Source of the DNA: Sutterella massiliensis
GTDB lineage: Bacteria > Pseudomonadota > Gammaproteobacteria > Burkholderiales > Burkholderiaceae_F
Length of the DNA stretch: 64,000 nucleotides
Direction: 5' to 3'
NCBI RefSeq assembly: GCF_016899755.1
Contig: NZ_JACJJC010000008.1
Location: 62,001-126,000, forward strand
The notes under the pieces are model-generated. The model did not search any database. It worked only from the letters and a program-made list of their open reading frames with translations, and was not told where the DNA came from. The translations under genes were made by a program, and so were the position numbers. The first letter of the stretch is position 1. Every line of letters starts with the position of its first letter. Positions 62,781 to 64,000 of this stretch are shown here, one piece after another.

Positions 62781-64000
62781 ATGTCTGACTTTCCTTGGTT
62801 CACTACCTACCCCGAAGGTGTCCCGCATGAAATCAATCCGGACATCTACCCGAGCATCCCCGCCATCCTGGATGAGGCTGCCCGGAAATTTCCCGATCGC
62901 ATCGGGTACACGAACATGGGGGTCGGCATCAGCTACCGCGAGATGGTGGCGCTGAGCAAAGATTTTGCCGCCTACCTCCAGTCTCGACCCGACTTGAAGC
63001 CCGGCGACCGCGTGGCGGTCATGATGCCTAATCTGCTGCAATATGTCGTCGCCGTCTTTGGCATCCTTCGCGCGGGGCTCATCGTCGTCAACGTCAACCC
63101 GCTTTATACGGCGCGTGAAGTCAACCACACGCTGCGCGACTCAGGTGCGAAAGCCATCGTCATCATCGAGAATTTCGCTAAAACGCTCGAAAAAGCGCTT
63201 CCGGGTACCGCCTGCAAAGAAATTGTCACAACGAGCGTGGGTGATCTGTTCCCGTTCCCGAAGCGCCAAATCGTCAACTTCGTCGTACGTACCGTTAAAA
63301 AGATGGTGCCCGCGTACTCGCTGCCGCAGGCAGTGGGCTTCCGTGATGCGCTCGAAGCGGGCAAGCGCGCCAGCTTCAAGCCCGTTGAAATTCGCAATAC
63401 CGACATCGCCTTCCTGCAGTACACGGGCGGCACGACGGGTGTTGCCAAGGGTGCCGAACTCACGCACCGCAACCTCGTCGCCAACATCACGCAGATCAGC
63501 GCGTGGATTTCCGCCACCTTCAAGGAAGGTGAAGAAGTCGTGATGACAGCGCTGCCGCTTTATCACATCTTCTCGCTCGCGGCGACGCTCGTCTTTACGC
63601 ACTGGTGTTCTACGATGGTGCTCATCACCAATCCGCGCGACATTGACGGTCTGGCCAAGGAATGCGTGAAGTGGGATTTTTCCGTCATCATCGGCGTCAA
63701 CACACTCTTTGCGGCGCTCCTGCGCAACGATCGGTTTAAGTCTCACCACTTCTCTCGCCTCAAGATGACCGCAGGGGGCGGCTCGCAGGTACAGCGCGTT
63801 GTCGCCGAAAGTTGGAAGGAACACACCGGCTGCAACATTCTTGAGGCCTACGGTCTCACGGAATGCAGCCCGGCCGTATGCGGCAACATTCCGCTTGCTC
63901 CCTGGGACGGCTCTGTCGGTGCTCCCCTGCCGTCGACGGAAGTCACCATCCGCGGCGAAGGCTTCCGCGATCTCGGCACTGTGCCCGAAGGTGAAGATCC
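62781..64000 (+). CDS. fadD: Long-chain fatty acid CoA ligase, 3' end cut by window
   Basis: The first 406 codons of an acyl-CoA synthetase that activates fatty acids with ATP and CoA at the inner membrane. It begins MSDFPWFTTYPEGVPHEINP. The AMP-binding P-loop YTGGTTGVAKGAELTHRN appears near residue 213, and LEAYGLTECSPAV, the adenylate-binding motif, near 355. The frame is open to the window edge; about 150 C-terminal residues are missing. The start follows a weak GAG. Fatty acids could serve membrane lipid repair together with the PlsC-like gene upstream. Confidence 0.93.
   Translation, partial: MSDFPWFTTYPEGVPHEINPDIYPSIPAILDEAARKFPDRIGYTNMGVGISYREMVALSKDFAAYLQSRPDLKPGDRVAVMMPNLLQYVVAVFGILRAGLIVVNVNPLYTAREVNHTLRDSGAKAIVIIENFAKTLEKALPGTACKEIVTTSVGDLFPFPKRQIVNFVVRTVKKMVPAYSLPQAVGFRDALEAGKRASFKPVEIRNTDIAFLQYTGGTTGVAKGAELTHRNLVANITQISAWISATFKEGEEVVMTALPLYHIFSLAATLVFTHWCSTMVLITNPRDIDGLAKECVKWDFSVIIGVNTLFAALLRNDRFKSHHFSRLKMTAGGGSQVQRVVAESWKEHTGCNILEAYGLTECSPAVCGNIPLAPWDGSVGAPLPSTEVTIRGEGFRDLGTVPEGED

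Overview
The window is a GC-rich, gene-dense stretch of bacterial chromosome. It most resembles a member of the Betaproteobacteria, order Burkholderiales, probably a gut-type Sutterellaceae (Sutterella or a relative). That placement is inferred from gene order (glnE / yhdP-nit-tldD; yebC-purD-nadD-rsfS-rlmH-maf) and from gene content: aryl-sulfate sulfotransferase, an orphan tetraheme quinol dehydrogenase, a Wolinella-type dihaem fumarate reductase cytochrome b, DcuB and ModABCE. These indicate an anaerobic or microaerobic respiratory lifestyle. I saw no rRNA, tRNA, CRISPR array or prophage. The only mobile element is one IS1634-like insertion sequence.

Layout. 0-3.3 kb: a cyclase/arylformamidase running off the left edge, a small nitroreductase, a DUF72 protein and a FixJ-type regulator. 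3.33-5.25 kb: IS1634-like element with 26-bp inverted repeats, sitting between two converging genes. 5.3-9.7 kb: Spy/CpxP-like periplasmic protein, AssT, PurB. 9.7-13.2 kb: modABC and divergent modE with a candidate ModE operator. 13.3-20.9 kb: FNR-box-controlled tetraheme cytochrome, pepN, fbp, a LapA-like protein, upp, and an AT-rich promoter with a perfect FNR box ahead of an orphan frdC. 20.9-32 kb: a long minus-strand run of pepP, a lipoprotein, a large degenerate DEAD-box protein, maf, rlmH, rsfS, nadD, a BamE-like exported protein, purD and yebC. 32-38 kb: two divergent M20 amidohydrolases, a NarL-type regulator and dcuB. 38-43 kb: a two-gene RND efflux pump. 42.7-48.2 kb: dnaJ, dnaK, grpE and hemH, with two textbook sigma-32 promoters. 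48.3-64 kb: queuosine-type transporter, YheT-like hydrolase, glnE, yhdP, a nitrilase homologue lacking catalytic residues, tldD, a PlsC/CdsA-like pair, infA, hemG and the start of fadD.

Functionally, three themes stand out. First, anaerobic respiration: FNR boxes, the tetraheme cytochrome, FrdC, DcuB, and Mod uptake feeding molybdoenzymes. Second, envelope maintenance: AssT, Spy-like, LapA-like, RND pump, YhdP, PlsC/CdsA-like. Third, proteostasis and ribosome maturation: grpE/dnaK/dnaJ, rsfS, rlmH, yebC, infA.

The most unusual signal is three conserved-looking proteins whose catalytic motifs have eroded: a DEAD-box 'pseudohelicase' with a roughly 600-residue charged tail, a nitrilase homologue with Cys and Lys replaced, and a CdsA/YnbB-like membrane protein without its DRxDS motif. 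None of the three is frameshifted, so each may have a non-enzymatic role.
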